From JBHHYS01 sp046757645 (lineage in GTDB: Bacteria; Acidobacteriota; Terriglobia; Acidiferrales; 2-02-FULL-67-57), in the NCBI GenBank assembly GCA_046757645.1, contig JBHHYS010000057.1, forward strand, positions 1-14,282: 14,282 nucleotides of DNA, given 5' to 3'. The position numbers and the translations under genes are program-made. Under the pieces are notes generated by a model. That model saw only the letters and a program-made list of their open reading frames with translations. It ran no database searches and had not been told where the DNA came from. Numbering within the stretch: position 1 is the first letter of the stretch; each line of letters starts with the position of its first letter. Positions 6,589 through 13,985 of this stretch are shown one piece after another.

Positions 6589-6674
6589 GTCATTCTGAGC
6601 GAAGCGAAGAATCCCGATTGGCTGCACTGGGTAACCGGCAAGATTCTTCGTCGCCGTGGGCTCCTCAGCATGAC
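6589..6674. repeat. Interspersed inverted-repeat element between sat and the hydrolase gene
   Basis: The left arm TCATTCTGAGCGAAGCGAAG, running on into AATC, spans about 6589-6613. The right arm spans 6642-6674 and reads, on the complementary strand, GTCATGCTGAGGAGCCCACGG followed by CGACGAAGAATC. The two form an imperfect inverted repeat of about 86 bp with a spacer of about 28 bp. Such elements can be non-autonomous (MITE-like) or act as transcript hairpins. It lies inside the operon and could change expression of the downstream hydrolase and cysC genes. Confidence 0.75.
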
Positions 6675-6697
6675 ACGGTCACCTTTTCGGCTCAGGG

Positions 6698-7876
6698 CTA
6701 GAGTCCGTGGCGCTCGGCGGCGGCCGCCAGAATCCGGGCAACCTCCGGCCGGGTGAATTCTTCCGGCAACGCCGCCCCGCGGGTCAACATCTCGCGCACC
6801 CGGGTGCCGCTGAAAAAGATGCGGTCGTCGGCGTTGTGCCGACAGGTCTTCTCCGAGACGATGTGGCCGCAGCATCGGCAATAGAAGGTGAAATCAAAGA
6901 ACATCGGGCGGATGCCCAGCTCCTCGGGCCGGTAGCGATCGAAGATGCGCTGGGCGTCGTAGGGGCCGTAGAAGTTGCCCACGCCAGCGTGGTCGCGCCC
7001 CACGATGAAGTGCGTGCAGCCGTAATTCTTGCGCACCAGGGCGTGGAAGATGGCTTCCCGGGGGCCGGCATAGCGCATAGCGGCCGGAAACACGGAGAGC
7101 ACCACGCGCTCCCGGGGGTAGTAGTGTTCGAGGAGAGCCCGGTAACACTCCATGCGCACCGGCCCGGGGATGTCGTCCTTCTTCGTCTCCCCCACCAAGG
7201 GGTGAATCAGCAGGCCGTCCACGGTTTCCAGGGCGCACTTCTGGATGTACTCGTGGGCGCGGTGGATGGGGTTGCGGGTCTGAAAACCCACCACCGTGCG
7301 CCAGCCTTTCTGCTGAAAGAGGAAGCGGCTTTCCCGGGGATGCAAAAGGCAGTTCTGGTAGCAGGAATCGACCGGGGGGAACTCCAGCAGGGTAATCGGC
7401 CCGCCCAGCAGCACCTCGCCTGCTTGCAGCAAGGAGGCCACCCCGGGATGGCGGTTCTCGGTGGTGGCGTAGACCTGCCGGGCTTCTTCCTCCTTGTCAT
7501 ACAGGAATTTGTCGCGCACCACCAGGGTGCCCAGCAGTTGGTTCTCCGCCGTGTAAAGCGCGATCTCCTCATCGAGTTTGACGCTTTTGGCTGTCTCCAG
7601 AGAAACCGGTAGCGTGATGGGAATCGTCCAGGGCAGGCCATTGGCCAAGCGGCCTTCGCGGACCACGGCGTGGTAGTCGGCCGCAGTCATAAACCCCTCC
7701 AGCGGCGAAAACGCTCCCACGCCCAGCAACAACAGGTCAGCCACCGCGCGGGGCCCCAAGACCAAGCGCTTCCCCCGGGCGGCCTGCTCCTGCCGCGCCC
7801 GGCGCTCCTCCTCCCGAGGCACGCGGTTGACCAGCCGACCTCCGTGCGCAGCAATCAGCGTGATTGTGGTTCCCAT
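6698..7876 (-). CDS. sat: Sulfate adenylyltransferase (ATP sulfurylase), single-subunit Sat type
   Basis: Sat joins sulfate and ATP to form APS and pyrophosphate. From ATG 7876 the protein has 392 residues and opens with ITLIAAHGGRLVNRV, as usual for the family. The nucleotide-binding motif QTRNPIHRAHE lies at residues 199-209 and GRDHAGVGNFYG at 293-304. A cluster of C333, C335, C336, C345 and H347 (YCRCCGH...SEKTCRH) forms the zinc site seen in many prokaryotic homo-oligomeric Sat enzymes. FSGTRVREML near the end is also conserved. The upstream frame to 7939 overlaps the permease gene and is less likely. The GAGGA ribosome-binding motif overlaps the permease stop, with a rather long 14-base spacing. 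It is second in the operon after the permease. Confidence 0.96.
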   Translation of the reverse strand: MGTTITLIAAHGGRLVNRVPREEERRARQEQAARGKRLVLGPRAVADLLLLGVGAFSPLEGFMTAADYHAVVREGRLANGLPWTIPITLPVSLETAKSVKLDEEIALYTAENQLLGTLVVRDKFLYDKEEEARQVYATTENRHPGVASLLQAGEVLLGGPITLLEFPPVDSCYQNCLLHPRESRFLFQQKGWRTVVGFQTRNPIHRAHEYIQKCALETVDGLLIHPLVGETKKDDIPGPVRMECYRALLEHYYPRERVVLSVFPAAMRYAGPREAIFHALVRKNYGCTHFIVGRDHAGVGNFYGPYDAQRIFDRYRPEELGIRPMFFDFTFYCRCCGHIVSEKTCRHNADDRIFFSGTRVREMLTRGAALPEEFTRPEVARILAAAAERHGL

Positions 7877-7893
7877 CGCTTCGCTTTCGCTCC

Positions 7894-8721
7894 TCAAATC
7901 AATTTCCAGCCGGCCCAGACCGCGCCCAAAGAAAAGCACGCCCGCAAGAAGCGCCGGGGAGCGCGGGCGGCCAGCTCACTTCCGATCATCACTCCCGGCA
8001 GCGACCCCAGCAACAACCACCCGACCAACGGCCAGCTCACCGTCCCCCAGGCGATGTGCAGGATCGACGCAAACAGGGAAATCACAAACCCGTAGAAAAT
8101 CGCCGTGCCCACCACCCGCACCTCCGACAAAGAGAGAAAAATGCTCAGCAGCAGCACCAGCAGACTCCCGGTGCCAATCGAGGTGGCCCCGAAGACCACC
8201 CCCACCACTACCCCGATGAGCACTCCGCGGCGCACCAGGCTGGGGTGGCCTTCGCCCGCCTGCCAGCGGCGCACCCAACCCGTATCCCGGGCAAGCACGG
8301 ATAACCCCAGGAGCACCAGGGCCAGTCCCAGCAGGCGATCCACCCACACATTCGCCACCGCCAGGCTCTGGTGGCGGAGAAGGTAGAGCGCCATAACCGC
8401 CACCCCCACCCCAGGCACACTGCCGGCCAGCAGGGAGCGGACCAATTTGGAATCGAACGCCCCCCGCCGGGAATGCCGCCAGGCGCCCACAGCCTTGCTC
8501 ACCGCGCCGGCCACAATCGCACTGCCCACCGCCGCCAGCGGCGGTGTCTCCAGAAACAGGATGAGAACCGGGGTGGCAATCGCCCCGGCGCCGATGCTGG
8601 TCAGGCCGATCATCAACCCCACTATCAGGCCCAAGAAGACAAAGGGTAGCGCCGATTCCGACAGCCACTCAGGGACGGTTGCTTGGCTTGCTGCCCACCC
8701 GCCAACCGCCATCCAGACCAT
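7894..8721 (-). CDS. TauE/SafE family permease (sulfite/sulfate or other sulfur-anion transporter)
   Basis: This 275-residue inner-membrane protein has about eight hydrophobic helices and the family's internal duplication: GLTSIGAGAIATPVLIL at about 39-55 and a second GATSIGTGSLLVLLL in the C-terminal half. TauE/SafE proteins move sulfite, sulfoacetate or other small anions; some clades beside sulfate-assimilation genes are thought to carry sulfate. Being first in an operon with sat, 17 bp upstream of it, favours a sulfur oxyanion, but direction and substrate cannot be read from sequence. GGAG lies seven bases before ATG 8721. A possible extended -10 (TGCTAAAGT, minus strand, 8765-8757) lies upstream without a good -35. 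It is divergent from the dehydrogenase-like gene at 8879. Confidence 0.9.
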   Translation of the reverse strand: MVWMAVGGWAASQATVPEWLSESALPFVFLGLIVGLMIGLTSIGAGAIATPVLILFLETPPLAAVGSAIVAGAVSKAVGAWRHSRRGAFDSKLVRSLLAGSVPGVGVAVMALYLLRHQSLAVANVWVDRLLGLALVLLGLSVLARDTGWVRRWQAGEGHPSLVRRGVLIGVVVGVVFGATSIGTGSLLVLLLSIFLSLSEVRVVGTAIFYGFVISLFASILHIAWGTVSWPLVGWLLLGSLPGVMIGSELAARAPRRFLRACFSLGAVWAGWKLI

Positions 8722-8841
8722 ATTCAGTCTCCGCCCGGGCTACAAAGAGCCGCCAACTTTAGCACATTCAGGGCCAAACCGGGCACCCTCGCCCGCAATT
8801 CCGCCGCTGGGCCGCCGGGCCCACCCGCCCACGAGTAAGGC

Positions 8842-8870
8842 TTGTCCTTTCGGCCCAGAACGAATAGATT
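8842..8870 (+). promoter_or_regulatory. Candidate promoter for the saccharopine-dehydrogenase-like gene
   Basis: TTGTCC (8842-8847) and TAGATT (8865-8870) are 17 bp apart, each matching the sigma-70 consensus at four of six positions. Transcription would start within a few bases of ATG 8879, giving a leaderless or nearly leaderless mRNA. This agrees with the lack of a ribosome-binding motif before that start. Confidence 0.35.
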
Positions 8871-8878
8871 CCTCCCAG

Positions 8879-10045
8879 ATGCGGATTTTTATCCTCGGCG
8901 CCGGCGCCACCGGGGCGTTTCTCGGCCGCCTGCTGGCGCGCCAGGGACACAGCGTCTGGTTCGCCGACCGGGACCCGCAACGGGCGCGGCGCTTCCTCGA
9001 CCCGGCTCTGCCCTGCCAGCCGGTGAGCGCCCGCAATCTCTGGGGGCTGGTGCGGGCGGGGCGGGGCTGCCATCTGCTGGTTAACGCCGCGCCCGCCGCC
9101 TTCAACCACACGGTGCTGCGGGCGGCCTTGCGCCTGCGCGCCCACTACCTGGATATGGCCAGCCATCTTTCCCGACATCCTTTCAAGGCCGAGCAGCTCC
9201 GCTTCGACGAAAAGTTTCGCGGCAAGCGCCGCGCCGCCTTGATCACCGTCGGCGTCGCCCCTGGGCTCACCAACCTCATAGTCAAGCGCAGCGCCGAGCT
9301 CTGCGAGCGCCTCCAGCAGGTGCAGATTCGCCTTTACGAGAGCACGCAAAGCGAAGACCCGGTCTCCACCTGGTCGGCCGAGACCGCCTTCGATGAGGCG
9401 GTCTCCCGCCCTCGGGTCTATCGTGCCGGCCGCTTCCGCTTCGCGCCTCGCTTCGGGGAGCCGGAGTGGTTCCGCTTTCCGGCGCCGATGGGGCGCACCC
9501 GGGTGGTGTTGGCCGCACAAGACGAAGTGGGCACGCTGCCGCACTTCATCCCCATGCAGGATATGGACGTCAAGATCGGCGGCAACGAGATTGACCGCTT
9601 GCGCCGCTGGTACCACCAGGGCAAACTCCGCCCCTCGGCCACTCTGGTGAAGAAACGCTTTCCCCGCACGCCCACCCCCCGCCAGGTGGCCCGCTTGATT
9701 CGTCGCGGGCTGCTCTCGAACGCCCGCTTTGCCGCGGTGGTCGTGGTGCGAGGGCGCAGAGCCGACCAGGAGGTGGAGTTCCGCTGGTCGTGCGCCGTTC
9801 CCACGCTCTATCAGATCCGCCTCAAGGGCCTCCACGCCACCCCCATCGCCTACGCCACCGCACACACCGCCGCCCTGTTCATCAAACACTTCCCCCGTAA
9901 ACTCTGGGGGGTGCATCCCCCCGAGACGCTCCCCGGGGAGGTGCGCCGCGCCATCCTGGGCGAGCTCAAGAGCCGTGGGATCGAAATCACCCTGAAAAAA
10001 AAGCAGTGGAAAAGGCCCGAGGAGGAAGAGGACGAAGACTTCTAA
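8879..10045 (+). CDS. Saccharopine-dehydrogenase-like NAD(P)-binding protein
   Basis: From ATG 8879 the protein has 388 residues and begins MRIFILGAGATGAFLGRLLA with the GxGxxG Rossmann loop at 7-12 and an acidic D30 closing the second strand. The middle has LLVNAAPAAFNHTVLRAALRLRAHYLDMA, the typical saccharopine dehydrogenase 'NaaP' and 'YlDma' pattern, then a TVGVAPGLTNL segment. Members reduce or cleave amino-acid and polyamine adducts. The neighbours give no hint of substrate, so lysine metabolism should not be assumed. The C-terminus is unusual, with a KKKQWKRP stretch followed by EEEEDEDF. Upstream in-frame codons to 8447 overlap the divergent permease gene on the other strand and lack coding signs. 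The gene ends where an aquaporin remnant begins. Confidence 0.87.
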   Translation: MRIFILGAGATGAFLGRLLARQGHSVWFADRDPQRARRFLDPALPCQPVSARNLWGLVRAGRGCHLLVNAAPAAFNHTVLRAALRLRAHYLDMASHLSRHPFKAEQLRFDEKFRGKRRAALITVGVAPGLTNLIVKRSAELCERLQQVQIRLYESTQSEDPVSTWSAETAFDEAVSRPRVYRAGRFRFAPRFGEPEWFRFPAPMGRTRVVLAAQDEVGTLPHFIPMQDMDVKIGGNEIDRLRRWYHQGKLRPSATLVKKRFPRTPTPRQVARLIRRGLLSNARFAAVVVVRGRRADQEVEFRWSCAVPTLYQIRLKGLHATPIAYATAHTAALFIKHFPRKLWGVHPPETLPGEVRRAILGELKSRGIEITLKKKQWKRPEEEEDEDF

Positions 10046-10390
10046 AGCCGCCTTACGGGGCTGTTCGCCGGCGTACTGCTGGCCGTCTACATCAGCGTGG
10101 AAGCCCCGCTATCGGGAATGAGCATAAACCCGGCGCGTACCTTTGCCTCGGCTCTTCCCGCTCAACTGTGGACCGCGCTGTGGGTCTCCTTCACCGCCCC
10201 ACCCCTGGGCATGCTCTTGGCGGCTGAGCTCTACCTGCGCCTGAAAGGGATTCGGGAAGTCTATTGCGCCAAACTCCACCATCAGAACGACAAGCGTTGC
10301 ATCTTCCGCTGCGGCTACCGGACGACCCCCGTCCACAACCCGGCCGCTGCTGTCGCGGGAGCGACGGAGATACCTCCAACCGAAAGGTGA
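10046..10390 (+). pseudogene. Truncated aquaporin (MIP family), C-terminal remnant
   Basis: Directly after the TAA at 10043-10045, and in the same frame, the sequence encodes GLFAGVLLAVYISVEAPLSG, then MSINPARTFASALP and a final hydrophobic helix WTALWVSFTAPPLGMLLAAEL. This is the second NPA loop (NPAR) and last helix of an aquaporin or glycerol facilitator. It is followed by a Cys/His-rich tail (CAKLHHQNDKRCIFRC) and stops at 10390. The N-terminal half, with the first NPA motif, is missing and is not found upstream. An internal GTG at 10097 could initiate, but half an aquaporin should not form a pore. The most likely history is a deletion fusing the region just after the dehydrogenase-like gene to the middle of an aquaporin gene. 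Confidence 0.8.
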
Positions 10391-10466
10391 AGAGCAAACC
10401 CGCGAGCGCCCTGCCAACAAACCTGCACACAGGCGTGCGGCGTCGAGAAGGCAAGTCCGGGTTGAA

Positions 10467-10496
10467 TTGACACCGGCGCGAAGGGCAGGCTATAGT
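10467..10496 (+). promoter_or_regulatory. Sigma-70-like promoter of the ccm operon
   Basis: A perfect -35 TTGACA (10467-10472) and a -10 TATAGT (10491-10496, five of six) are separated by 18 bp. The expected start near 10503 leaves a leader of about 38 bases before ccmE, with AGGTGA (10528-10533) as ribosome-binding site seven bases before the ATG. Confidence 0.7.
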
Positions 10497-10540
10497 GGCG
10501 TGCTAGAGGCAGGAGAGCTCATTCTTTAGGTGAACTCGCT

Positions 10541-10969
10541 ATGGCAGGACAAAAAATCAAGTTTGTGGTAGGTTCCTTAATCATCCTGGGCGTGCTGGCC
10601 TGGCTGGGGATCAGCGGAATCCAAGAAAGCAAGACCTATTACTTCACCATCCCGGAACTCTTTGCCCAGGGCGATGCCGTCTATCAAATGCGCTTGCGCG
10701 TCGCCGGCGACGTGGTGCCCGGCTCGATTCGCCGCCGACAGGGAGAGGTGCGGTTCGAGTTGCACCAGGGAGACGATCGGCTGGACGTCGTCTACGTCGG
10801 CCGGGAACCGCTGCCCGATACCCTGGTGGATGAGGCCCAGGCCATCGTCACCGGCCAATACACCCGCGACAACCTCCTGGTGGCTCAGAAGGTCCAGGCC
10901 AAGTGCGCCTCGAAGTATGAGGCCCTCCCGCCTGGCGTGCAGCCCGATTCCGGTTCGGCAGCCCGCTAA
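10541..10969 (+). CDS. ccmE: Cytochrome c maturation haem chaperone CcmE, Cys-type variant
   Basis: CcmE binds haem covalently in the periplasm and hands it to the CcmF/CcmH ligase for attachment to apocytochrome c. The 142-residue protein has one N-terminal membrane anchor (about residues 7-26) and then the OB-fold domain: RVAGDVVPGSI, RFELHQGDDRLDVVYVG, PDTLVDEAQAIVTGQY. The haem-attachment segment reads AKCASKYEA, so C122 and Y126 form CxxxY, where the classical protein has HxxxY. Cys-type CcmE is known from archaea and sulfate-reducing bacteria such as Desulfovibrio. A short Pro/Ser tail follows. It is the first gene of the operon, 6 bp before ccmF. Confidence 0.95.
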   Translation: MAGQKIKFVVGSLIILGVLAWLGISGIQESKTYYFTIPELFAQGDAVYQMRLRVAGDVVPGSIRRRQGEVRFELHQGDDRLDVVYVGREPLPDTLVDEAQAIVTGQYTRDNLLVAQKVQAKCASKYEALPPGVQPDSGSAAR

Positions 10970-10975
10970 ACGCGA

Positions 10976-13048
10976 ATGGATGCCCTGGGAAGTTTTGCCC
11001 TCCTGCTGGCCTTCTCTTTCTCCGCCTACGCGATTGCCGCTGCCCTGATCGGCCACTGGAAGCAAAAGCCGCTCCTCCAGCAGAGTGCTGAGCGGGCCAC
11101 GGTGGCCGTCAGCGGCCTGATCCTGGTGGCGACCCTCTCCCTGGTGGTGCTGCTGCTGCGGGATGATTTCCGCCTCGCCTACATCGCCTCGCACTCGAAC
11201 CGCGCCCTGCCTCTCTACTTCAAGTTTGCCGCCCTCTGGTCGGGCCAGGAAGGCTCGCTGCTGTGGTGGAGCTTTCTGCTTTCGCTCTTCTCCATGCTGG
11301 TGGTGTTGCTGAACCGCCGCAGCTACCGCCACCTGATGCCCTACGCGGTGGCGACCTTGATGACGGTCCAGCTCTTCTTCCTGCTGTTGAACAATTTTGT
11401 CGCCAACCCCTTCCGCTTGCTGGGGGTCGAGACCGCCACCGGCATCCAGTTCTTCGCCCCGCCCGACGGCGGGGGCTTGAACCCACTGCTCCAGCATCCG
11501 GCCATGGTGATTCATCCCCCTATGCTCTACCTGGGCTTCGTGGGCTTCAGCGTGCCCTTTGCGTTTGCCCTCTCCGCCCTCCTCAGCCGCTCCAAGGGCG
11601 AGCAGTGGATTCACATCACCCGGCGCTGGACCATGGTCGCCTGGGGCTTCCTCACCATCGGCGTCTTCTTGGGCGGGCGCTGGGCCTATGCGGTGCTGGG
11701 CTGGGGCGGCTACTGGGGCTGGGACCCGGTGGAGAACGCTTCCCTGCTCCCCTGGCTTACCGGCACCGCCTTCCTGCACTCGGTGATGATGCAGGAGAAG
11801 CGCGGGATGATGAAGGTCTGGAACATGGTGCTCATCTTCGCCACCTTCTTCCTCTGCATCTTCGGCACCTTCCTCACCCGCAGCGGCGTGCTCAGCTCCG
11901 TGCACGCCTTCGCCCAATCGGCCATCGGGCCCTACTTCGCGGTTTTCATCGCCGCGGGGCTCATCTTCGCCACCGCGGCTGTGGTGAAGCGGCTCGATTT
12001 CCTGAAGAGCGAGAACCGATTGGATTCCCTGCTCTCCCGCGAATCGAGTTTCCTCTTCAACAACTTGATCCTGCTGGCCTCCTGCTTCGCCGTGCTCTGG
12101 GGGACGCTGTTTCCGCTGCTGTCGGAGGCGGTGCGCGGCGTGAAGATCAGCGTGGGGGCACCCTACTTCAACAAAATCCAGGTCCCCATCGGACTCTTTC
12201 TACTCCTGCTGACCGCCGTGGGCCCGCTGTTTGCCTGGCGGCGCACCTCCCTCGAAAGCCTGCGCCGCAACTTCACCCGCCCGCTGCTGTTTGGGTTGCT
12301 CGTGGCTCTGATCAGCTTTTTCCTTGGGAATCGCCACTTCTACGCGCTGATGGCTATCTTCCTGGCCTTCTTCGTCATCGCTACGATTGTGATGGAGTTT
12401 TTCCGCGGCGCCCGCGTGTTGCGCCAGAAAAGCGGCCAAGGCTGGGCGGGGGCCGCGGTGGAGCTGACCCGGCGCAACACCCGCCGCTACGGCGGCTACA
12501 TCATCCACTTCGGTGTCGCCTTGCTCTTCATCGGCTTCGTAGGCAACGCCTTTTCCGCTGACCAGCAGGCCGAGATGCAGCCGGGCGACGACTTCTCCGT
12601 CGGGCGCTACCGCTTCCTCCTCCGCGACCTCGAGTCCCATGACCAGCCCAACTACCGGTCCAGCCGCGCCCGCATCGACGTCTTTTACAATGACAAGTTT
12701 TTCACCACCATGCGCCCCGAGCGGCGCTTCTACAAAGCCAGCCAGCAGCCCACCACCGAGGTCGAAATCCGCCCCCGGTTGAATGAAGACGTCTACCTGG
12801 TCTTCGCCGGGCTGACCGAGGACGAGCAGCACGCCGTCATCCACGCCTACATCAACCCGTTGGTGAGCTGGGTGTGGATCGGCGGCTTTGTTATGGTGTT
12901 GGGCACGGTGATTGCCCTGATTCCCAGCCGCATCCCGAAAGCGGCTCGGCCCCCGCGGGGCCGTTCGGCGCGCTCGTCCCGAGCAACGTCGAGGGAAGCG
13001 GCGTCGAAGGGCAAGCCGACGAAGGAACGCGATGAAGTTGCGGTCTAG
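10976..13048 (+). CDS. ccmF: Cytochrome c haem lyase subunit CcmF
   Basis: CcmF is the multi-spanning core of the haem ligase that receives haem from CcmE and joins it to apocytochrome c outside the inner membrane. The 690-residue protein is of normal length and carries the tryptophan-rich WWD haem-handling motif WGGYWGWDPVENASLLPW from residue 243. Conserved segments around it include GLNPLLQHPAMVIHPPMLYLG, with its histidines, and GTFLTRSGVLSSVHAF. Many hydrophobic helices span the first 500 residues. A periplasmic domain follows, then a last helix (VWIGGFVMVLGTVIALIP) and a basic Arg/Ser/Lys-rich cytoplasmic tail. The coding end overlaps ccmH by 17 bp, which suggests coupled translation. 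Confidence 0.97.
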   Translation: MDALGSFALLLAFSFSAYAIAAALIGHWKQKPLLQQSAERATVAVSGLILVATLSLVVLLLRDDFRLAYIASHSNRALPLYFKFAALWSGQEGSLLWWSFLLSLFSMLVVLLNRRSYRHLMPYAVATLMTVQLFFLLLNNFVANPFRLLGVETATGIQFFAPPDGGGLNPLLQHPAMVIHPPMLYLGFVGFSVPFAFALSALLSRSKGEQWIHITRRWTMVAWGFLTIGVFLGGRWAYAVLGWGGYWGWDPVENASLLPWLTGTAFLHSVMMQEKRGMMKVWNMVLIFATFFLCIFGTFLTRSGVLSSVHAFAQSAIGPYFAVFIAAGLIFATAAVVKRLDFLKSENRLDSLLSRESSFLFNNLILLASCFAVLWGTLFPLLSEAVRGVKISVGAPYFNKIQVPIGLFLLLLTAVGPLFAWRRTSLESLRRNFTRPLLFGLLVALISFFLGNRHFYALMAIFLAFFVIATIVMEFFRGARVLRQKSGQGWAGAAVELTRRNTRRYGGYIIHFGVALLFIGFVGNAFSADQQAEMQPGDDFSVGRYRFLLRDLESHDQPNYRSSRARIDVFYNDKFFTTMRPERRFYKASQQPTTEVEIRPRLNEDVYLVFAGLTEDEQHAVIHAYINPLVSWVWIGGFVMVLGTVIALIPSRIPKAARPPRGRSARSSRATSREAASKGKPTKERDEVAV

Positions 13049-13520
13049 AAAACGCGCGGCCACCGCGCTGCTGCTCGGCCTGGCAGCCTACCTGCTGCCC
13101 CTCAGCCTGAGGGCGCAACCCCCGGCGGAGGAAAACGCCTTCAGACGAATCTCCGACAAGCTTATCTGCCAGTGTGGCTGCAACTACGGGCTGCGCTACT
13201 GCCCGCATCTGGAGTGTCCTTCCGCGCCCCTGCTCCGCGCCGCCATCCGGGATGAATTGAGCGGCGGACAGTCGGAAGAGCAGATCCTCCAGGCCATGGT
13301 GGCCGGGTTCGGCCCGGCAGTACTGGCTGCCCCGCCGGCCAAAGGCTTCAACCTCACCGCCTGGGTGATGCCTTTTCTCGCCCTGGCGCTGGGACTGTGG
13401 GTGGTGCAACGCATCGTTCGCCGCTGGCGCACCCGCCAAGCGCCACCACCCACCGACCCCGCCCTGCTGGAACGCTACCGCGCCCGCCTGGAGCGGGAAA
13501 TGAAACACCTGGAGGAGTAG
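13032..13520 (+). CDS. ccmH: Cytochrome c maturation thioredox protein CcmH, CxCxC variant
   Basis: CcmH keeps the apocytochrome CxxCH cysteines reduced and works with CcmF. The 162-residue protein has a basic N-terminus and signal helix (about residues 9-27, likely cleaved near LRAQP). The redox loop is KLICQCGCNYGLRYCPHLEC, with C46, C48, C50, C57 and C62. Classical CcmH has LRCxxCQ, so the spacing here is altered to CxCxC with two added cysteines. The helical ILQAMVAGFGPAVLAAPP segment is typical of the family, and one membrane helix (about 108-127) precedes a charged C-terminal cytoplasmic helix. AAGGAA precedes ATG 13032, which overlaps ccmF. It is 6 bp before the next gene. Confidence 0.93.
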   Translation: MKLRSRKRAATALLLGLAAYLLPLSLRAQPPAEENAFRRISDKLICQCGCNYGLRYCPHLECPSAPLLRAAIRDELSGGQSEEQILQAMVAGFGPAVLAAPPAKGFNLTAWVMPFLALALGLWVVQRIVRRWRTRQAPPPTDPALLERYRARLEREMKHLEE

Positions 13521-13526
13521 CTCCCC

Positions 13527-13985
13527 ATGCTGATCCTCGCCGGCGCGGCCTTGACCCTGGCGGCGCTGCTCTACATTTTCTGGTTTAGGCCCGAACCCGC
13601 CCCGGTGAAGACCCGCGCTGAGCGCGAGCGCGAATACCTGGAAGAGAAGCGCGACGTCATCTACGAAAACCTGCGCGACCTCCACCTCGAATACCGCATG
13701 GGCAAGCTCTCCGACCCGGACTACCAGCAGATGAAGACTCGCTACCAGGAGGAGCTGGCGCTCCTGCTGCACGAATTCGAACAGAAGGGCGCGCTGGCGG
13801 CAACCCGGGCGGGGGTCGCGGGCCTGCCCGCCGACCTGCCCGCCGAAGTCCCGCAGAGCGGGACGAAGGCGGAAGCCTTGGCAAAGCCGGGCCACTGCGT
13901 GCGCTGCGGCAAAGCCAACCCGGCGCAGAATCGCTTCTGCGGCGCCTGCGGCGCGGAACTCCCCCGGCCCGAAACCCTGCCGTGA
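13527..13985 (+). CDS. CcmI-like membrane-anchored protein with C-terminal zinc ribbon
   Basis: The 152-residue protein has one N-terminal membrane helix (about residues 2-20) and then a charged, probably coiled-coil helical part, KTRAEREREYLEEKRDVIYE through about residue 88, resembling the start of CcmI (DLHLEYRMGKLSDPDYQQM is the shared pattern). An Ala/Pro-rich linker (90-120) leads to a zinc ribbon with C124, C127, C138 and C141 (CxxC-x10-CxxC). It lacks the TPR domain of proteobacterial CcmI, so it may assist CcmH-CcmF assembly rather than chaperone apocytochrome. GGAGGAG at the end of ccmH serves as ribosome-binding site. Its stop overlaps the next start (GTGA). The position supports a role in cytochrome c maturation; the exact task is unknown. 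Confidence 0.82.
   Translation: MLILAGAALTLAALLYIFWFRPEPAPVKTRAEREREYLEEKRDVIYENLRDLHLEYRMGKLSDPDYQQMKTRYQEELALLLHEFEQKGALAATRAGVAGLPADLPAEVPQSGTKAEALAKPGHCVRCGKANPAQNRFCGACGAELPRPETLP

Noticed and set aside
6541..6627. Longer N-terminus for the AlkP-superfamily hydrolase
   Set aside because: The added residues (ILRFAQND and around) are translated interspersed repeat; family similarity starts at ATG 6540.
8447..8878. Upstream in-frame extension of the saccharopine-dehydrogenase-like gene
   Set aside because: It overlaps the permease gene on the other strand, has low-complexity Pro/Arg/Ala composition, and precedes the obvious Rossmann start.
8768..9916. Long minus-strand open frame opposite the dehydrogenase-like gene
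   Set aside because: Antisense shadow of a high-GC gene; no domain pattern is visible.
10577..11917. Long minus-strand open frame opposite ccmE and ccmF
   Set aside because: Its His/Glu/Gly/Gln-rich composition is typical of the antisense of high-GC genes, while the plus strand encodes clear CcmE and CcmF.
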